NCBI GenBank assembly: GCA_900319035.1 | Contig: ONMU01000022.1 | Coordinates: forward strand, 762-50,660 | Direction of reading: 5' to 3' | Length of the DNA stretch: 49,899 bases | From: an uncultured Bacteroidales bacterium | GTDB lineage: Bacteria > Bacteroidota > Bacteroidia > Bacteroidales > Paludibacteraceae | Shown here: in pieces, positions 18,207 through 26,013 of the stretch | Position numbering within the stretch: the stretch's first letter is position 1 | Layout of the letters: every line of letters starts with the position of its first letter | Position numbers and translations under genes: made by a program | Notes under the pieces: model-generated | Database searches by the model: none | Seen by the model: the letters and a program-made list of their open reading frames with translations, nothing else | What the model was told of the DNA's origin: nothing

Positions 18207-19696
18207 ACTAATATCTCCGTCTTCGGAATCACTATTCCCACACGGTCGCCGTCGTCCCACACATCATTCGTGTTCACAAACAGGTCGTGGCCCTCATCCG
18301 TGCGGATCGTCAGATGGTAATGATTGCCCTTGAACAGGATGAAATGTACTTCACCCGACAGCTTACCTTCTTCCTCGTAGTCCTGCAAGTCAATCGACCT
18401 GAACGGCACACGTACCTGCACTTTCTCTCCGGGCTCCAGACCCTCGATCTGTTTGGGCAGCACTTCCCAGTCTGCATCAATAAAACGCACCTTGCCGTTC
18501 TTGGTCACTTCGCCCTCGAAATAGTTGTACAGATAGTGCTCTTTCTTCATAATCTGGATGTCCTCGGGACGAACCAACATGCCCACTTGTGTGCCCGGCA
18601 GGTACTCGTGGTAGTCCTGAATCAGAAACTCATATCCGTCCGGCGTCAACACACGCATCTCGTAGTGTACACCCTTGAAAATACAGGTCTCCACTTCGCC
18701 ATACCATTTCGTGAACTTCCCTTTCGGCACACGATCTTCCGGATCTACATCCTCTGTTTGGGAAGGCGAATCGGTCTGTGTTCTGTCAGCGTTAGCGGTC
18801 TGTGCTCTGTCAGGCGAAGCCGGTCTAACTTCCCAAATATATATATCCTCCGGCCGAATCACTACATCCACCGGATTGTTCTCGCCAAAACCGGTGTCGA
18901 TACAATCGAACACCTGTCCGCAGAACTGCACTTTCTTGTCTTTGATCATCGTGCCGCTCAGGATGTTGCTCTCTCCGATAAAATCGGCTACAAAGCAGTT
19001 CTGCGGCTCGTTGTAAATATCTGTCGGAGTACCGATTTGCTGGATCTTTCCTTCGCTCATCACCACCACACGGTCGCTCAGCGTCAACGCCTCTTCTTGG
19101 TCGTGGGTGACGTAAATAAAGGTGATTCCCAATTGTTCATGCAGCTCTTTCAACTCGATCTGCATATCGTGGCGCATCTTCAAATCCAGAGCGCTCAAGG
19201 GTTCATCTAACAACAGCACTTCCGGCTTGTTCACGATCGCACGAGCAATCGCTACACGTTGCTGTTGTCCGCCGCTCAAGGTATCTACCTTGCGTTCTTC
19301 GTAACCCGTTAGGTTCGCCATCTTGAGTGCCTGACGCACTTTCTTTTTGATGGTCGCTGGGTCTTCTTTCTTCAGCTTCAAACCGAAGGCGACGTTGTTA
19401 AATACATTCAAATGCGGGAAGAGGGCGTATTTCTGAAATACGGTGTTTACCGGACGCTGGTAAGGAGGAGTCTTTGTAACATCTTTGCCTTTGAGCAGGA
19501 TCTCGCCTGAACTGGCGACTTGAAAACCTGCTATACAGCGCAGTAACGTTGTTTTTCCGCAGCCCGAAGGGCCTAAAATGGTGACGAACTCGCCTTTTTT
19601 CACTTGAAGGCTCACGTCGTTGAGTGCGAACTTACCGTCCTCGAATTGTTTCGAGACGTGGTTCACCTCGATAATGTACTCTGGATTCTTTGCCAT
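18182..19696 (-). CDS. potA: Polyamine ABC transporter ATP-binding protein PotA
   Basis: This 504-residue protein has Walker [11 protein letters not shown]-loop [12 protein letters not shown], signature [14 protein letters not shown], Walker [13 protein letters not shown] and the H-loop VTHDQ. C-terminal TOBE domains follow. It powers polyamine import through PotBC and is first in the operon, with a promoter at 19,914. It is longer than typical PotA because of an insertion around residues 295-325 (acidic, Asp/Gln/Thr-rich, with the words PDRAQT and ADRTQT). The DNA of that insertion is a CGGTCTGTnnTCTGTCAG repeat, also found in frame in the HAD-TtcA gene. The insertion lies in the regulatory domain and not in the ATPase core, so activity is expected. 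Confidence 0.94.
   Translation of the reverse strand: MAKNPEYIIEVNHVSKQFEDGKFALNDVSLQVKKGEFVTILGPSGCGKTTLLRCIAGFQVASSGEILLKGKDVTKTPPYQRPVNTVFQKYALFPHLNVFNNVAFGLKLKKEDPATIKKKVRQALKMANLTGYEERKVDTLSGGQQQRVAIARAIVNKPEVLLLDEPLSALDLKMRHDMQIELKELHEQLGITFIYVTHDQEEALTLSDRVVVMSEGKIQQIGTPTDIYNEPQNCFVADFIGESNILSGTMIKDKKVQFCGQVFDCIDTGFGENNPVDVVIRPEDIYIWEVRPASPDRAQTANADRTQTDSPSQTEDVDPEDRVPKGKFTKWYGEVETCIFKGVHYEMRVLTPDGYEFLIQDYHEYLPGTQVGMLVRPEDIQIMKKEHYLYNYFEGEVTKNGKVRFIDADWEVLPKQIEGLEPGEKVQVRVPFRSIDLQDYEEEGKLSGEVHFILFKGNHYHLTIRTDEGHDLFVNTNDVWDDGDRVGIVIPKTEILVEKLKVES
18771..18828. repeat. CGGTCTGT...CTGTCAG repeat inserted in frame in potA
   Basis: Two 24-25-base units (CGGTCTGTGTTCTGTCAGCG and CGGTCTGTGCTCTGTCAGGC) and a third partial CGGTCT. 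The shared core with 26933-27012 is CGGTCTGT and CTGTCAG followed by a short GC-rich spacer. Confidence 0.75.
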
Positions 19697-19788
19697 TTCT
19701 TCAATTGATTTGTCCTAACGGACTCAGATCGGATTGCGATACTCTCGGTCAATCATAAAAATCTTTTTTGGTTAATACTATGTTATCT

Positions 19789-19893
19789 AACGTTTCGTCT
19801 TACAAAACCTCGTAACGTTTCGTTTACGAAACCATTTTAACTATTTAACGTCGCTTGCGACCATTTTAACTATTTAACGCGCACGCAGTGCGC
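19789..19893 (-). repeat. Repeat-rich 5' leader of potA
   Basis: The ~217-nt leader between the promoter and potA has two pairs of direct repeats: AACGTTTCGT at 19789 and 19814 (25 bp apart), and CCATTTTAACTATTTAACG at 19832 and 19861 (29 bp apart). Each of the latter is followed by a small hairpin: GTCGC-TT-GCGAC (19850-19861) and GCGCAC-GCA-GTGCGC (19879-19893). This may be a regulatory leader; no known riboswitch is recognised. Confidence 0.6.
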
Positions 19894-19913
19894 ATACTTA
19901 CGCAATTTGGGCA

Positions 19914-19945
19914 CAAAAGTACTGCTTTTTTTTGACATATGCAAA
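19914..19945 (-). promoter_or_regulatory. Bacteroidetes promoter of the pot operon
   Basis: Read on the minus strand: TTTGCATA near 19945-19938 and the -7 box TACTTTTG (plus-strand CAAAAGTA 19914-19921). It drives potABCD and possibly the TPR/barrel pair. Confidence 0.78.
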
Positions 19946-19949
19946 CATT

Positions 19950-20283
19950 CCGCTCTTTTTTTGTCATTTTCTCTCATTTTCCCTCTTTTTTGTCCCTTTC
20001 CCCGGCATTTGATGCCGGTTGTTCCTTTTGGCGGCATATTTGCCGTCAGATTCGCCTCTCCCGTCTCTTTGTTCCGTCCGCCTCTCCCGTCTCTTTGTCT
20101 GTTGCGTCCGAATCTGATTCGGACATCCCATCCCAAGCACCGACGCGTCCAATGCGGATGTAGCACCTTCACTTAGCATATATGCCGGATTTTTTGGTCG
20201 TTTATTGCGGCGCTCACTTTAGGCTGTTTACCTGCGGTGCTATTTCTTTTTTTTGCTGTTTACTAGGGATTGATATAGCGTCA
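19950..20283. other. Hairpin- and repeat-rich intergenic stretch without a gene
   Basis: It contains CCGGCAT-TTG-ATGCCGG (20002-20018), CGGCA/TGCCG (20032-20045), an exact 20-bp direct repeat CGCCTCTCCCGTCTCTTTGT at 20053-20072 and 20079-20098, and a 9+1+9 palindrome GTCCGAATC-T-GATTCGGAC (20106-20124). Short open frames on both strands here have simple-sequence composition and no recognisable protein, so I do not call a gene. Confidence 0.6.
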
Positions 20284-20330
20284 ATGCGCCGCGTATTTAT
20301 GCGCGGCATACATTTTTTATCTTCTTTTTT
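20284..20330 (+). terminator. Possible terminator upstream of the structured leader
   Basis: GCCGCG pairs with CGCGGC around a TATTTATG loop (20284-20308), followed by ACATTTTTT. It could terminate an upstream short transcript. Confidence 0.4.
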
Positions 20331-20341
20331 CTCATTTTTAT

Positions 20342-20372
20342 TTGCATAAGTCAATTTTTTGTTGTACCTTTG
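20342..20372 (+). promoter_or_regulatory. Bacteroidetes promoter for leader RNA and M4 peptidase locus
   Basis: TTGCATAA (from 20342) and -7 box TACCTTTG (20365-20372). Transcription should start near 20380, leaving a leader of about 290 nt before the first ATG at 20668. Confidence 0.8.
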
Positions 20373-20379
20373 CAGCCGC

Positions 20380-20640
20380 AAAGGTTTTTGCAATACATAT
20401 AAGGCGCAAGTGAGCGCCTAAAAAAGCGTAGTAAACCCAAACTTGATTTGTTGAAACTTCGACACTTTTAACAAAATCAATTAGAATTTCAGGTCATGGT
20501 TTATGCACGCTCACGTATTAGCGTGAGTTTTCCGTGCGTAAATTTGAAATTCTAAAGGTAGTCGAAGACCTCAACAAATCAAATGAAGCGAACGAAAGCC
20601 CGCGCTTTTCGTATATATACTCGTTCTTTTTGAAAGGAAA
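20380..20640 (+). ncRNA. Structured leader or small RNA: long nested hairpin
   Basis: A short hairpin AGGCGC/GCGCCT (20402-20419) comes first. Five nested perfect helices follow: TTGATTTGTTGA with TCAACAAATCAA (20443-20454 / 20571-20582, 12 bp); CTTCGAC with GTCGAAG (20457-20463 / 20561-20567); TTAGAATTTCA with TGAAATTCTAA (20481-20491 / 20545-20555, 11 bp); TTATGCACG with CGTGCGTAA (20501-20509 / 20533-20541, one G-T pair); CTCACG with CGTGAG (20510-20515 / 20522-20527). A further hairpin ACGAAAGC/GCTTTTCGT follows near 20592-20612. The element starts just after a promoter. It could be a cis leader or an independent RNA that ends in the U-rich stretch. I do not assign a known RNA family. Confidence 0.75.
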
Positions 20641-20667
20641 TAATCTACAATAAAGCTAATAAATATT

Positions 20668-21048
20668 ATGGAGACAGACAATTATTTAACAGAAAACATG
20701 GTCTCATGGTTAGACCTTATGCCCAAATATCTTCGGATAAATGGTGGAGATGAGTATTTTGTTCCCATCATCTATAAGCATGAGTGTGATGGGAATGCTA
20801 ATGCATGGTTTGCTATGTTCGCAAAAGAAGGTAGTAAATATTTCAATCCGACAAATTGTGTAATATGTGTAGAAGGTCGTAATTTTTTGACGGTAGTAAA
20901 CAAATTCCACGACGAGGTTAAGCGTTTATCGGCACTTGGTGTGATTGTAAATACGGAATACTACCCTGAGAAATTACCCGAAGATGAGAAAAATAAGCGT
21001 TACGCGTATAACTCAAAATATGGAAAAATAGATCCTAAATCGATTTAA
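20668..21048 (+). CDS. Hypothetical 126-residue protein
   Basis: This is a soluble protein without signal peptide or membrane segments, rich in Lys, Asn, Tyr and Glu. No family motif is recognised. The segment CVICVEGRNFLTVVNKFHDEVKRLSALG suggests an alpha/beta fold. It is the first frame after the structured leader and lies 32 bp before the M4 peptidase gene, so the two are probably co-transcribed. Base use is AT-rich like the peptidase and unlike neighbouring genes. It could be a cytoplasmic regulator or inhibitor partner of the peptidase, but that is only suggested by position. Confidence 0.65.
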   Translation: METDNYLTENMVSWLDLMPKYLRINGGDEYFVPIIYKHECDGNANAWFAMFAKEGSKYFNPTNCVICVEGRNFLTVVNKFHDEVKRLSALGVIVNTEYYPEKLPEDEKNKRYAYNSKYGKIDPKSI

Positions 21049-21080
21049 ATTTAACCATTGGTATCTAAAAAAATAATACA

Positions 21081-23594
21081 ATGAAAAAGCTCTGTCTATT
21101 ATTTATATTATGCAGTATTAGTATTACAAGCATTTTTGCCGGTGAGTTGAAAAATATTTGGCTTAATTATGAATGCCAAAATCTTACCATGCCTCAAGTT
21201 ATTGATCAGTGTCGACAAACTTATGCTTTACCCGACAATGCGGAATTAAAGTTGACAAGGTCTAAAAATGATAACATCGGAATGACGCATTATACTTATC
21301 AAGAGTATGTTGATAATGTCAAAGTAGAAGGATGTTATATTTTGGTACATACAAAAAATGGTCTTGTGACATCAGTTAATGGAAGATTGTTAGGAAATCA
21401 GGAACTGCCGACTAACAGAACTTTTGCACCTCGCAAACAGTTGAGGATTAAAAATATAGGAGGAGAAAACATAGAAACGGAGCCGGTTATTTTTGAATAT
21501 CAAGGTTCCTATCGGTCTGCTTACAAATATTATGACGAGAGCCGATTCTCTAATGTATATTTAGATGCAATGACTGGGGAAGAGATTTATTCGGAATCTG
21601 TTGTAGCTTATGGAGACGTTCAAGGAACTGTTTCTACTATATATAATGGAACGAAGCCTATTACATGTAATCAGTATAATGGAACTTATAATCTATATGA
21701 TAATGCTCGGAACATTTATACCGTTGATGCTACAAATTATGATGGATCAAATAATAATACACTTTTTGATTTTACCAATAATTCCACGACTTGGAACAAG
21801 CCTGTTTTAACATCTGTTACTATTGAGTGGTCCGCACAAGATTGGTGGTATAATTCTTTGACAGACACTAAACCTGATTTTTATATTCAAATATCTTCAG
21901 GCGGAACTATACTATACAAATCAGGTTATTTTAATGATAAAGATGCCCCAGTTACATTTGCCATACCTGATTTTATAGTTGCAGATGGTAGTCTAAAAAT
22001 AGAAGTTTTAGATTATGATGGAATAAGTGATGATAGCGCAGGTAAAGTATCGGCGACTAGAGTCTCGGTTGGAACATCAAATTGGAATAACAGCAAAACA
22101 AGGGGGACATACACTGTCGCAAATAATCCTGCACATGATGTACATTGGGGAATGGAGAAAGTTTATGATTTCTATCTTCAGAAATTCAACCATAGAAGCT
22201 ATGATGGTAATGGTGGGCTGATATTGAATATGGTCAATCCGCGTTCTCAAAATTTTATAAATGCTGGTTTCCCCAATAATGCATGTGCAGTGGGAAATAC
22301 AGGTCGGATAGCTTATGGCATCGGAGATAAAGAGATAAGCAATGCTTGGGTTGCTATAGATGTTATAGGTCATGAATTTACGCATATGGTTACAGCTACT
22401 AACGGCAGTCAAAACCTACCTACTAAAGGAGAAGGAGGCGCATTGAATGAGTCATTTGGTGATATAATGGGGAATGCTATCGAAGCATATGCATTAGGTA
22501 ATACTGATTGGTTATTTGCGAAAGGGGTAATATTGCCTAACAATGCATCTCGTTCTTTGAGTAATCCTAAGTCCATGAAAACGCCAAGTACTTATCACGG
22601 AGATTATTGGCAACCAATTACTGGCAACCCCGATGGTAGACCATTAGCTGAGGGAGGAAACGACAATGACTGGGTACATATTAACTGTGGTGTACAGGAT
22701 TATTGGTTCTATCTGCTTTGTCAAGGAGGTTCTGGCTATATAGACGATAAGCAATCAAATGGTAGTTATTCCGTTATAGGTATTGGTATAGAAAAAGCTA
22801 CGCAGATTGTTTATCGAAATCTCCTAACATATATAACTTCCACTTCAAAATATCCTGATTCTCGTAATGGTTCTATTCAAGCAGCAATAGAGTTATATGG
22901 AAAAGGTTCTCAGGAACATCAATCTGTTATGAATGCTTGGCATGCAGTAGGCGTCGGAGATAAATATCAAGAGATCGTTTGCAAGTCTGTTCCATATACC
23001 GAATCATTTGCTGCTTCACAAGGAGACTTCTCTGTAGTGAATCTCACATTACCGAGCGGCTTTACATCCATTTGGAATTGGGATGCTCAATATGGTATGG
23101 TCGCAAAGTGCATCAAAGGTTCTACAAAATATGAATCCGAATCATGGCTTATCTCTCCTTGTATTGAGTTACCAGCGGATAAGTCTTGTGTCGTCTCATT
23201 TAGCCACGCAGCGAAGTTCTTCCAAGATACAAAGCAAATGTCTATGTGGATTTCTGCGAACTACGATGAGTCTGCTCCGGAAGATGCACAATGGACTCGA
23301 TTAGTTATTCCTACTTATCCAACAGGCAACAATTGGAATTGGTTTTCTTCAGGAGATATTGATTTGTCCGAATATAAAGGTCAGAATGTAAACATTGCTT
23401 TCTGCTATAAGAGCAACACTAATTATGCTCCGCAATGGGAGATTAAGAACTTTGCCGTTAAGCTGTCTAATTTAATGGCTGTCGAAAATGTAAGTATAGA
23501 TCAATCAACTGCAACCAAAATCCTCCGTAACGGTCAAATCTTCATCCTCCGCGGTGACAAGACATACACCCTCACGGGGCAAGAGGTAAAGTAA
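21081..23594 (+). CDS. Secreted M4 (thermolysin-family) metallopeptidase with sorting-like C-terminal tag
   Basis: This is an 837-residue protein. Signal peptide 1-20 (ITSIFAG), then a fungalysin/thermolysin propeptide-like region (about 40-180). The catalytic domain has zinc motif HEFTH (431-435), the third ligand Glu457 in GALNESFGD, and a catalytic-type His near 533 in DWVHINCG, so an active zinc endopeptidase is expected. A beta-sandwich-like segment (about 235-335; IEWSAQDWWYNSL, VLDYDGISDD) is inserted between the start of the catalytic domain and the DVHWGMEKVYDFY motif. After the peptidase comes a choice-of-anchor/cleaved-adhesin-like domain (about 640-790) and the tag KILRNGQIFILRGDKTYT. 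The body is visibly AT-rich, while the last ~60 codons are GC-richer like the host. This suggests transfer followed by fusion to a local tag. Confidence 0.9.
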   Translation: MKKLCLLFILCSISITSIFAGELKNIWLNYECQNLTMPQVIDQCRQTYALPDNAELKLTRSKNDNIGMTHYTYQEYVDNVKVEGCYILVHTKNGLVTSVNGRLLGNQELPTNRTFAPRKQLRIKNIGGENIETEPVIFEYQGSYRSAYKYYDESRFSNVYLDAMTGEEIYSESVVAYGDVQGTVSTIYNGTKPITCNQYNGTYNLYDNARNIYTVDATNYDGSNNNTLFDFTNNSTTWNKPVLTSVTIEWSAQDWWYNSLTDTKPDFYIQISSGGTILYKSGYFNDKDAPVTFAIPDFIVADGSLKIEVLDYDGISDDSAGKVSATRVSVGTSNWNNSKTRGTYTVANNPAHDVHWGMEKVYDFYLQKFNHRSYDGNGGLILNMVNPRSQNFINAGFPNNACAVGNTGRIAYGIGDKEISNAWVAIDVIGHEFTHMVTATNGSQNLPTKGEGGALNESFGDIMGNAIEAYALGNTDWLFAKGVILPNNASRSLSNPKSMKTPSTYHGDYWQPITGNPDGRPLAEGGNDNDWVHINCGVQDYWFYLLCQGGSGYIDDKQSNGSYSVIGIGIEKATQIVYRNLLTYITSTSKYPDSRNGSIQAAIELYGKGSQEHQSVMNAWHAVGVGDKYQEIVCKSVPYTESFAASQGDFSVVNLTLPSGFTSIWNWDAQYGMVAKCIKGSTKYESESWLISPCIELPADKSCVVSFSHAAKFFQDTKQMSMWISANYDESAPEDAQWTRLVIPTYPTGNNWNWFSSGDIDLSEYKGQNVNIAFCYKSNTNYAPQWEIKNFAVKLSNLMAVENVSIDQSTATKILRNGQIFILRGDKTYTLTGQEVK

Positions 23595-23611
23595 CACTCA
23601 GCTGTCTACTT

Positions 23612-23670
23612 CTCGGTGCTGTCTCACCGAGCTAATTAAGCGCGAGAATCTTATGACAAGGATCTCGCGC
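23612..23670 (+). terminator. Tandem hairpins after the M4 peptidase gene
   Basis: CTCGGTG-CTGTCT-CACCGAG (23612-23631) and then AAGCGCGAGA...TCTCGCGCTT (about 23638-23672), the latter with a long stem. Together they form a plausible transcription end. T-runs are weak. Confidence 0.6.
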
Positions 23671-23777
23671 TTATATTGATCACGCAATAACAGCTCTAAT
23701 TTTCGTTTAATTCGTTTAATTCGCTGACAAAAAAATTGTCTTTAATGGTTGATAATTGTTGACCTTCCCACCATCAC

Positions 23778-23833
23778 TTTGCGAATTTTCACAACCAACT
23801 TTGCGAATTTTTTTGCAATAAATTGCGAATTTT
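23778..23833 (+). repeat. Three TTGCGAATTTT sites phased at exactly 22 bp upstream of a promoter
   Basis: TTGCGAATTTT begins at 23779, 23801 and 23823. The last copy abuts the TTTGCATA box. A 22-bp period equals about two helical turns, so a protein bound to each would face the same side of the DNA. The preceding spacer (23702-23728) carries a 9-base array ATTCGTTTA. Confidence 0.65.
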
Positions 23834-23834
23834 A

Positions 23835-23866
23835 TTTGCATATATTGAGATTTTTTTGTACCTTTG
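23835..23866 (+). promoter_or_regulatory. Bacteroidetes promoter of the GNAT gene
   Basis: TTTGCATA at about 23835-23842 and -7 TACCTTTG at 23859-23866. Confidence 0.8.
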
Positions 23867-23870
23867 CACC

Positions 23871-23996
23871 GTGTTTGATAAAGCCAATATCGAGACCCGC
23901 TCGAGTCAAACACGATATCGCGCCAAATGATACCCCAAGGATAGAGCGCTAATTTTGTACAAAATGCACATTTACTATATATACGTAGTATATATA
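23871..23996 (+). other. Structured 5' leader of the GNAT gene
   Basis: GTGTTTGA (23871-23878) pairs with TCAAACAC (23906-23913), enclosing CGAG/CTCG (23891-23903). A 14-bp palindrome ATTTTGTACAAAAT (23952-23965) and a TATATATAC-GTA-GTATATATA hairpin (23976-23996) follow, the last just before the ATG at 24014. The final hairpin could hide the ribosome site; regulation is inferred only. Confidence 0.5.
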
Positions 23997-24013
23997 CTTT
24001 TTATTCAAAAATT

Positions 24014-24838
24014 ATGGCAAAAATAGATTACGTTGATGGACGAAAAGTCCGTGGAAAGCTCTGCAAAAAGAGCAAAGAAGTACACCGTGTTCGCAACGGA
24101 CGGGAACAGGTCTATGAGATGGAAATCGATCCCGGTAAACCTTCCAAGTCGCAAAAAGCCCATCGTTCTCTCTTTGGTGCTACCAACGCCATCGTCAACC
24201 GAATCATGCTCGATCCCGAGCAGGTGGCGATCTGGGAAGAGCGCATGAAGGAAACGAACCGCGACATTCATCCTTGGGAACCGCCTTTCCCGAAACGCTA
24301 TATAACGGTCCGCGAGTACGTCTATGACATCGTCAGCAAACAGCTGTCTCAAACGCCTCCCATGAAGCGCCGCAAAGCCCGTTTGCCCCTCAGCCTGCCG
24401 CGTGGCGTCACCTTGCAGATCAAGACTTTCCAAGAACTCTCCGCCTCGGAACTCTATGAGATTCTCAAAGCCCGTTTTTCGGTCTTCGTCTGCCAGCAAC
24501 AAATCATCTACCTCGACGAAGATAACATCGACTTCCTTGCTGTCCATTTCTCACTTCGCCGCAGTGGACTCGTCATCGCTTATGCCCGTCTTTTTCCGGA
24601 AGCGGACACCTCGGTCATGCGCATCGGACGGATGTTAACCATCGAACGCGGCAAGAACTTCGGCAAGTACCTCATGGCGCAGATGAAGGAATATGCCAAA
24701 TCCCAAGGCGCTACCAAACTGCGTCTTCATGCTCAGACACAGGCTGTCTCGTTCTACGAGAAACTCGGATTCCACACCGTCGGAGACATCTTCGAGGAAG
24801 CCAACATCCCGCATGTGATCATGGAATGTCGGCTCTAA
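24014..24838 (+). CDS. GNAT acetyltransferase with conserved N-terminal extension
   Basis: This is a 274-residue protein. Residues about 135-274 form an ElaA-like GNAT domain: ELSASELYEILKARFSVFV, the acetyl-CoA segment IGRMLTIERGKNFGKYLMAQM, and the family end HAQTQAVSFYEKLGFHTVGD and IPHVIMEC. It should move an acetyl group from acetyl-CoA to an amine; the acceptor is unknown. The first ~130 residues are basic and soluble (AHRSLFGATNAIVNRIMLD and HPWEPPFPKRYITVREYVYD) and unlike GNAT. This could be a nucleic-acid or protein binding module or a second small enzyme. The gene stands alone, with its own phased-repeat promoter and structured leader. Confidence 0.82.
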   Translation: MAKIDYVDGRKVRGKLCKKSKEVHRVRNGREQVYEMEIDPGKPSKSQKAHRSLFGATNAIVNRIMLDPEQVAIWEERMKETNRDIHPWEPPFPKRYITVREYVYDIVSKQLSQTPPMKRRKARLPLSLPRGVTLQIKTFQELSASELYEILKARFSVFVCQQQIIYLDEDNIDFLAVHFSLRRSGLVIAYARLFPEADTSVMRIGRMLTIERGKNFGKYLMAQMKEYAKSQGATKLRLHAQTQAVSFYEKLGFHTVGDIFEEANIPHVIMECRL

Positions 24839-24902
24839 AACCCCGCGCAAGGGTGCGTTTTGTGGAAAAAATGCCATATTATGCAGAAAAATCATACTAC
24901 TA

Positions 24903-24934
24903 TTTGATGATTTCAAAAAAAAGCAGTAATTTTG
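24903..24934 (+). promoter_or_regulatory. Bacteroidetes promoter for 24964 gene
   Basis: TTTGATGA near 24903-24910 and -7 TAATTTTG at 24927-24934, 29 nt before the ATG. Confidence 0.75.
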
Positions 24935-24963
24935 CAGCACGATTTATTTAGTACACATCTATC

Positions 24964-26013
24964 ATGAAAGCAAAAATCTTTTGTACAGCTTTAAGCCTTT
25001 TGGCTTCCTTCATGATCTGGGCAGCTTCTCCCATCAATTACGATGGTAACACGCTGACCTTCAATAACGATTTTACCCGTTCGGAAAGCGGCACGATGCA
25101 AAAGAGCGTCATGCCCGAAACCAGTGGTCTTGCCGCTTCACGTGTCACCCCGGGTTATCTCTGGGCGCACGGCGATGAGAACACAGGCAACAAGCGGAAG
25201 ATTGTAGCCGTTCAGCCCGATGGATCGCTCGCTATGACCGTCAAACTCACCACTACCGGTTCGGATCGGGACGACTGGGAAGACATAGCTACCGGCGTTT
25301 ATAACAACACCAACTATCTCTTTGTGGGTGCTATCGGGGACAATGATCTGGAGTACAAGGATGCCTATTACATCTATTATCTCGAAGAGCCTGCTATCAC
25401 TTCCGGCACGCAAACCCTGACTGCCAATTATATCCGTTTCGGTTTCCCGGACAGCAAAGCCCACAATGCCGAAACGCTGATGTACGATAACATCGAACAG
25501 ATGTTCTATATCGTGGACAAGGTCAAAAACGGAGTCTGTCATCTCTACAAACTGCCTTTCCGCACGGACTACGGCACTTCCGTACAGACCCTCACGGAAG
25601 TCTGCGCGTTGGGAAACGGCTCCAAGTTCAATTATTGTACCGGTGGAGACATTACGCCCGACGGCAAGTATATGGTCATCAAAAGCAAGCCTTATCTCCT
25701 CTTGTGGCAGCGTCAAGGCTCAGAGAGCCTAAGCCAAACCGCTTTGCGTCTTCCGCAGCAAGTGGCTGCATATCAGGAGGAAGAGCAGGGAGAATCCATC
25801 GCTTGGACTGATTCCATGACTTTCTACACCACTTCGGATAGCAAAAGTAATACTCCCATTTATAAATATGTCCGTCAATCCGCTACCGGCATAGAGAACC
25901 TCTCATCTGCTAACCCGAACGGAAATAACTGCCGCAAAATACTCCGAAACGGCACACTCCTCATCCTTCGTGACGGCGAGACATACAACGCCCAAGGTAT
26001 CAAACAACCATGA
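24964..26013 (+). CDS. Secreted propeller-like protein with sorting-like C-terminal tag
   Basis: This 349-residue protein has a signal peptide (about 1-21, ending IWAA). Repeated strand patterns such as GYLWAHGDE, DWEDIATGVYNNTNYLFVGAIGDND, NAETLMYDNIEQMFYIVDK and GGDITPDGKYMVIKSKPYLLLWQR suggest a beta-propeller of the esterase-like/phytase type. Acidic loops such as GDND are compatible with metal binding. The C-terminus KILRNGTLLILRDGETYN matches the tag of the M4 peptidase and the giant protein, pointing to secretion by the same route, probably type IX. Catalytic function is not established. The stop overlaps the next start by ATGA. Confidence 0.8.
   Translation: MKAKIFCTALSLLASFMIWAASPINYDGNTLTFNNDFTRSESGTMQKSVMPETSGLAASRVTPGYLWAHGDENTGNKRKIVAVQPDGSLAMTVKLTTTGSDRDDWEDIATGVYNNTNYLFVGAIGDNDLEYKDAYYIYYLEEPAITSGTQTLTANYIRFGFPDSKAHNAETLMYDNIEQMFYIVDKVKNGVCHLYKLPFRTDYGTSVQTLTEVCALGNGSKFNYCTGGDITPDGKYMVIKSKPYLLLWQRQGSESLSQTALRLPQQVAAYQEEEQGESIAWTDSMTFYTTSDSKSNTPIYKYVRQSATGIENLSSANPNGNNCRKILRNGTLLILRDGETYNAQGIKQP

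Noticed and set aside
18771-18828. CRISPR array
   Set aside because: Units are imperfect, too short, in frame in a gene and lack spacers and cas genes.
19870-20179. Small genes in the intergenic region
   Set aside because: Open frames on both strands are low complexity, overlap hairpins and the pot promoter, and resemble no protein.
20443-20582. Retron msr/msd-like inverted repeats
   Set aside because: The helices form one nested arm and no reverse transcriptase gene lies within the window; the next genes are a 126-residue unknown and a metallopeptidase.
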